This document shows, one piece after another, positions 60,388-64,000 of a DNA stretch of 64,000 nucleotides. The stretch's first letter is position 1, and each line of letters begins with the position of its first letter. The position numbers and the translations under genes were made by a program. This DNA is from Psettodes erumei (Eukaryota; Chordata; Actinopteri; Pleuronectiformes; Psettodidae), in the NCBI GenBank assembly GCA_016785225.1, contig JAFBJZ010000949.1, positions 809,001-873,000 of the forward strand, read 5' to 3'. The notes beneath the pieces were generated by a model. That model saw nothing but the letters and a program-made list of their open reading frames with translations, was not told where the DNA came from and did not search any database.

Positions 60388-60650
60388 AGAGGCAAGGTGA
60401 CTCAGGAGAATTTTAATCCAAATACTGTTATTATACGATGATTAAAAAAAAGGTCCTAATTTCACTTTTCAGATTCAAAACAGGTCAGTCATGATGAACA
60501 ATTATGCATCTCCTCTTCTATAACAACTTGGGAGATTAAAAACATGATGAAACCCACTTTTGCTTACTGGAAAAGCAAGGCTCTGATGTTCTTTTAAAAG
60601 AACACGTGCTGCATGCTGCTTATTACATATGAAAAGTCAAATTCATCAGG

Positions 60651-60656
60651 AATAAA
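60651..60656 (+). terminator. hgd polyadenylation signal
   Basis: AATAAA 264 bp after the hgd stop. An ATTAAA variant at 60441-60446 is closer and could be used instead. Confidence 0.5.
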
Positions 60657-61076
60657 AGGCAACCTTCTCAACTCAGTGCACGCAGGTTTTGCTGATAAAG
60701 TGGTCTGGTGTGACCCTGATAATCCCCTACTGCTGCCCAACTGTTTTAACAGGAACAACATATTTTTAAGGTAAAGAGATGACTTCATAGTGTCTTTAAA
60801 AATCTAGGTGAAGGGGAACCTCACTGGTCACTGATGGTCTTTACTTCCTCTGTGCATATTATTCATTGGCTGTAAAGGATTTTAAAATGTGATCTTACTA
60901 TCAGCAAAGACTTTCACTGTCTACTGGTAACTATCCTTCTCTCATACCTGTGCTTGCATCACCCCGGTGTCTGGACACAAACTTTGCACTCAATCGCAAC
61001 CTCACATGTCTTCTTCCTGTCAGTCACACGTCTGCCTCAGCAATCAAAGCCACACTGTTGTTTTCAACAATATAAC

Positions 61077-61082
61077 TTTATT
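61077..61082 (-). terminator. ndufb4 polyadenylation signal
   Basis: AATAAA on the - strand (tttatt on +), 68 bp past the ndufb4 stop, which gives a very short 3' UTR. Confidence 0.65.
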
Positions 61083-61150
61083 CGGTTAATAATAATTACA
61101 TGCACTGTCATCGTCATGCGAACATACGGGAGGTCTTTATACATCAAAGC

Positions 61151-63109
61151 TCATGATGACAAGCAGAACTTGCGCTCGAGGGTTCCAGCCTTAATCTGCT
61201 CCTCCTTCCTATCCTGTAAAACATACGATGATGGGTTAGTACAGTTTCCATAGCGACAGAGTCAAATCACCCTCACCCTCCCCACCTTTCAGGCCGCGTG
61301 TTTCATGATCGTTTTATGATATTCAAGCAGTTGTTTTTTTTTTTTCTCTCCCTCCCAGCGGAGAGAGGGAGACGAACATGATCGCGCAGCAGTGTGACAA
61401 TTGCACCAAATTTCCGCTGGAATTTCTATCGGCGGGGATACAGATGGTGAATCTCCATGACAATAAGGAGGAAAATCAAAGCAGGCACCATTTCAAATGG
61501 ACTTATTTCTATTGGGAATGGAACTGTGACAAAAAAGTAAAGCAGATCAACTGTGCACCTATACAGAAATAATGAGCCCCAATCCACAACTAGAAAAGCC
61601 TTTCAGATGTCTGCGATGCCATTCAGAACCAACTATAGTATGTTACAATACTCTTAGACAAAAATATGCTTGCAAATAGTAATATCAGTGTATTAGATTA
61701 ACCAATAAAACTCATATAACATTGTAAAATCAACTCATGTGTTAATGATAATACTATGTTGTTCACTGCATCATATCAAATAATATTGTTGATGAACCAC
61801 TTTGTATTGTCAGTATATCAGCAGATATATGCACTCAAAAGAAAAAAAACATGTCCCTGAGAGAAAGAAATTACACCACAGCAATACGTTCTTGTCTTTT
61901 TTGTGTGTCCAGTTTTGGCTCTGGTCTATCACTTGCTCTTCTTACAGCCTAAAGATTAAAACTGTGTACTCCATCAGTATTTTGCGTGAACAGTATTGTC
62001 CCCGTGATTTGCGTATATGCGGAACACAATGATATTCAAGCTAAGAGAGTTCAGTGCATCTTGTGGCGTACCCTGTCTGTCTTGAAGACATAGTAGAGGA
62101 TGAAGAGAGGTGCGACTCCAAACATGGCACCCAGAAGAGATGTCTTGTATGTGGGCTTGAAGTGTAGGTAGGGGTTGGCGCGTGCATACACCCAGCGTGT
62201 CAGCGCAGGGTCTTCCTGAATAGGCAAAAAATAGCAATGAATGCAGTGCAAATGCAAACGTGAAACAGGGTTACTGTTCGATGCGCACGTTTCGACAACG
62301 TGAATGTCAGTACAGTGGGCTAACTACAGAGTGCAATGAACTAGTTTCATGAGGTTTTACTGATGGAGGCTATTGGTTGAGAGTATATTACCTGACAGGG
62401 TTTGAAAAGCACAGTATGCAGTCAATATCAAGAAAAGACATTTTAAATTATGTTTCACTCTGCTAAAATGTAGCAGTGCAAATTGTAGTGCATTTGCTCT
62501 TGCAGTGCGTCTAGTGCTAAGTAACACTTGAACGCTGTTCTCAATAGATAGCTGGTATTCACAGTATATTGCGAGTTCACGTTAAACTTGCACAAATTGG
62601 CAAATTACAAGTCTTCTCATAATGGATGCTCGAGAAGCCGAAGCTCGAATGGGGCTTTTTCATCAAATTTCTTAGCGTTTTCGATCACTGTGTGTTAGCT
62701 AGTTGGCCTAATCGCTAACTTTACTCCTAAATTAAGACCGCTGCGGATGTCACAACTGGCATCTTGCCGAACACGTTAATTCAGAAATGCTGGCAAATAT
62801 ATATCGACCCTATACTGTATTTCGGTCGGTGCAATTGACTTGTGTGGCCCTGACATGCTACCGTTAGCATCTCAGCAAGTAGCCCGAGCCCCTTTCAAGG
62901 GTGACATTGCTAGCTAGCAGGCAGCAACTTACAATGAGCTCTTTTCTGTGCGGGTTATTGAGTTGCATCTGATATTGCCTCTTCAGATTCGCTCGTACTG
63001 CTGCCCTTTCTTCTTCGACACGCCTCTTCTCCGGCGAAAGGTTGAAATATTCGTTGGGATCCAATGTTTTTGGCCGACTGGCCAAGGGCGCCTCTTTGTA
63101 TTCCACCAT
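61151..63109 (-). CDS. ndufb4: NADH:ubiquinone oxidoreductase subunit B4 (complete, 3 exons)
   Basis: Accessory single-pass subunit of the distal membrane arm of mitochondrial complex I. Exons: 63109-62933 (59 codons), 62215-62072 (48 codons), 61213-61151 (20 codons plus TGA), all in phase 0 with GT..AG introns of 717 and 858 bp; 127 residues against 129 in human. Visible: PKTLDPNEYFNLSPEKRR and LKRQYQMQLNNPHRKELI, then EDPALTRWVYARANPY, a hydrophobic helix at about residues 85-103 (GVAPLFILYYVF), and the C-terminal DRKEEQIKAGTLERKF. The ATG at 63107-63109 was chosen because MVEYKEAPLA fits the family and its context ATCATGG is good; an in-frame ATG 33 bp upstream would add 11 unfamiliar residues. 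The gene is divergent from the spag16-like ORF and convergent with hgd. Confidence 0.96.
61214..62071 (-). other. ndufb4 intron 2
   Basis: AT-rich, no coding sequence. Contains a T run and CT-rich patch near 61328-61350. Confidence 0.8.
62216..62932 (-). other. ndufb4 intron 1
   Basis: Plain AT-rich sequence without repeats or coding potential. Confidence 0.8.
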
Positions 63110-63222
63110 GATTGTTTGGTGACGGATGGAACGCTGGGACAAACGAGAACTCGCGAAATCTCGCGTTGAACGGCCGATTCGTCACCATAGCAACGGCGAA
63201 CTCTTCTCTCTGGCAGGTGTCA
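63110..63222. promoter_or_regulatory. bidirectional promoter, ndufb4 / spag16-like
   Basis: Only 113 bp separate the two divergent start codons. No TATA box. GC-rich with a near-palindrome CGCGAAATCTCGCG (63153-63166), a type of element frequent in housekeeping bidirectional promoters, and a perfect RFX X-box at 63181-63194. Shared promoter use is inferred. Confidence 0.6.
63181..63194 (+). promoter_or_regulatory. RFX X-box (ciliary gene regulatory motif)
   Basis: GTCACCATAGCAAC fits the X-box consensus GTNRCC(N0-3)RGYAAC at every position with a 2-bp spacer. RFX factors use this site to drive ciliary and axonemal genes. It lies 29 bp before the spag16-like ATG, as expected for a target. Confidence 0.7.
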
Positions 63223-63951
63223 ATGGAAGCAATGAGCGCGACGAACGAAAACAAGGAAAAGGAGCACGCGGGTACTACAAATGAAAGCGACGACGACTTT
63301 AAATATGAGGAAGTGCCTCTAGAAGACGAATGGAGTTTAACCGAAGGAGAAGAAAACTTGGCAATGACGCTGAAAGCCATCCAAACAAGGGCAGAGGCCA
63401 ACGCAACCAGCAACGCACACCAACCTCAGGCCGTGGATGACTTTCTACGCAACTTTCTCCTCCAAATGGGCATGACAGAAACACTGGAACGCTTTCAGAC
63501 CGAGTGGAGCGAGATGGCGCAGAGAGGGCTGGCGGGCGAAGGGCGGGTCGGTGCGGTGCCGGACGTGTACGCCGACAACCGGCGTCTGGACAGCGAGCTG
63601 AGAAACGCTCGGCGGGAGAGGGGGGAGTACAGGTCGGCGGCCTCCGCTGCGGCGGAGACTCTGGCGAGGCTCCAGAAGGCCAGAGACTTCCACAAGCTGC
63701 AGCACAAGCGCGTCGTCCAGGAGAGGGACAAGCTGATCGAGGAGATAAAGAAGCTCAAGGCTCAGTGCGACAGGTACGAGCCCGCGGTGAAGCGGATGAA
63801 CGAGAAGTACCGCGCGGTTTTGAAGCAGACCGTGTGGCTGACTATGGAGCGGGACAAGGCGATTGGGCGGATGAACTGTCAACTCATCACAACACTGTGT
63901 GAGAGGGACAGCCCGTACAGCCCAGGTCTCCAGACCCTCCAAGGAACCTGA
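63223..63951 (+). CDS. SPAG16-like protein, N-terminal region only, single uninterrupted ORF
   Basis: Homologous to the N-terminal part of SPAG16/PF20, a protein of the ciliary and sperm-flagellum central apparatus. 242 residues from MEAMSATNEN. Acidic start (residues 21-46), LisH-like segment VDDFLRNFLLQMGMTETLERFQTEW (about 71-95), VPDVYADNRRL (112-122), then a long charged helix/coiled coil with DFHKLQHKRVVQERDKLI and KRMNEKYRAVL (about 125-215). The C-terminal WD40 propeller of full SPAG16 is absent: the frame stops at 63949-63951 and AATAAA follows at 63972. No intron interrupts it. Either this is a short intronless (retrocopy-like) gene, or the real transcript leaves at a possible donor gtgaga (63899) to exons beyond the window. 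The in-frame upstream ATG at 63112 overlaps the ndufb4 start region and is less likely. Confidence 0.8.
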   Translation: MEAMSATNENKEKEHAGTTNESDDDFKYEEVPLEDEWSLTEGEENLAMTLKAIQTRAEANATSNAHQPQAVDDFLRNFLLQMGMTETLERFQTEWSEMAQRGLAGEGRVGAVPDVYADNRRLDSELRNARRERGEYRSAASAAAETLARLQKARDFHKLQHKRVVQERDKLIEEIKKLKAQCDRYEPAVKRMNEKYRAVLKQTVWLTMERDKAIGRMNCQLITTLCERDSPYSPGLQTLQGT

Positions 63952-63971
63952 CAAGGGTGCATGTGTGTCCA

Positions 63972-63977
63972 AATAAA
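63972..63977 (+). terminator. polyadenylation signal after spag16-like ORF
   Basis: AATAAA 20 bp after the stop codon. It would support a short, self-contained transcript. Usage is unproven. Confidence 0.45.
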
Positions 63978-64000
63978 TATAAAGTGTCACATAATTCTTT

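Larger units (their letters stand above)
60388..61150. other. hgd-ndufb4 convergent intergenic interval
   Basis: A 763-bp interval holding the 3' UTRs of both genes. No further gene seen. Confidence 0.7.

Noticed and set aside
63445..63990. 181-codon - strand open frame
   Set aside because: Antisense of the spag16-like ORF; Leu-rich by composition, no family match.

Overview
This is nuclear DNA of a ray-finned fish, most likely a percomorph. The genes are vertebrate, with GT..AG introns. Many introns are only about 80-300 bp. There are dozens of long (CA/TG)n microsatellites, and one diverged copy of a dispersed repeat that I recognise from percomorph introns. No plasmid, phage, CRISPR array, rRNA or convincing tRNA is present.

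Layout. (1) 1-31.3 kb: the 3' third of pola1 (DNA polymerase alpha catalytic subunit) on the + strand. Eleven exons encode about 478 residues, from just before the DTDS catalytic motif to the stop at 30184. The first exons are tightly packed (5.6-7.9 kb). The last four sit in introns of 2.8-7.5 kb. (2) 36.5-42.7 kb: arx (aristaless-related homeobox) on the - strand, five exons, tail-to-tail with pola1. The pola1-ARX pair is also adjacent and convergent in human. The large pola1 introns and the 6.4-kb pola1-arx gap contain many AT-rich, TAATTA-rich islands that read like conserved developmental enhancers. (3) 42.7-53.4 kb: a gene-poor spacer with a candidate tandem CTCF-like site and several enhancer-like islands. 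(4) 53.7-60.4 kb: hgd (homogentisate 1,2-dioxygenase), + strand, 14 exons, complete, all metal and catalytic residues present. (5) 61.1-63.1 kb: ndufb4 (complex I accessory subunit), - strand, three exons, complete. (6) 63.2-63.95 kb: an uninterrupted ORF for the N-terminal part of SPAG16 (axonemal central-apparatus protein), + strand, divergent from ndufb4 across 113 bp that contains a perfect RFX X-box.

How they fit together. pola1 appears to be a housekeeping bystander gene hosting regulatory DNA for arx. hgd and ndufb4 form a separate metabolic/mitochondrial block (chromosome 3 in human, whereas POLA1 and ARX are X-linked), so an evolutionary junction between the two blocks lies somewhere in 42.7-53.4 kb.

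Main points for a second look: a one-base reading-frame break in arx exon 5 just before the OAR domain; a 70-bp UG tract jammed against a pola1 3' splice site (CFTR exon 9-like); the enhancer-like island at 19.2-19.7 kb; the SPAG16 N-terminal ORF with its X-box in a bidirectional promoter; and the tandem CTCF-like motifs upstream of arx. Conservation claims are pattern-based and were not tested by alignment.
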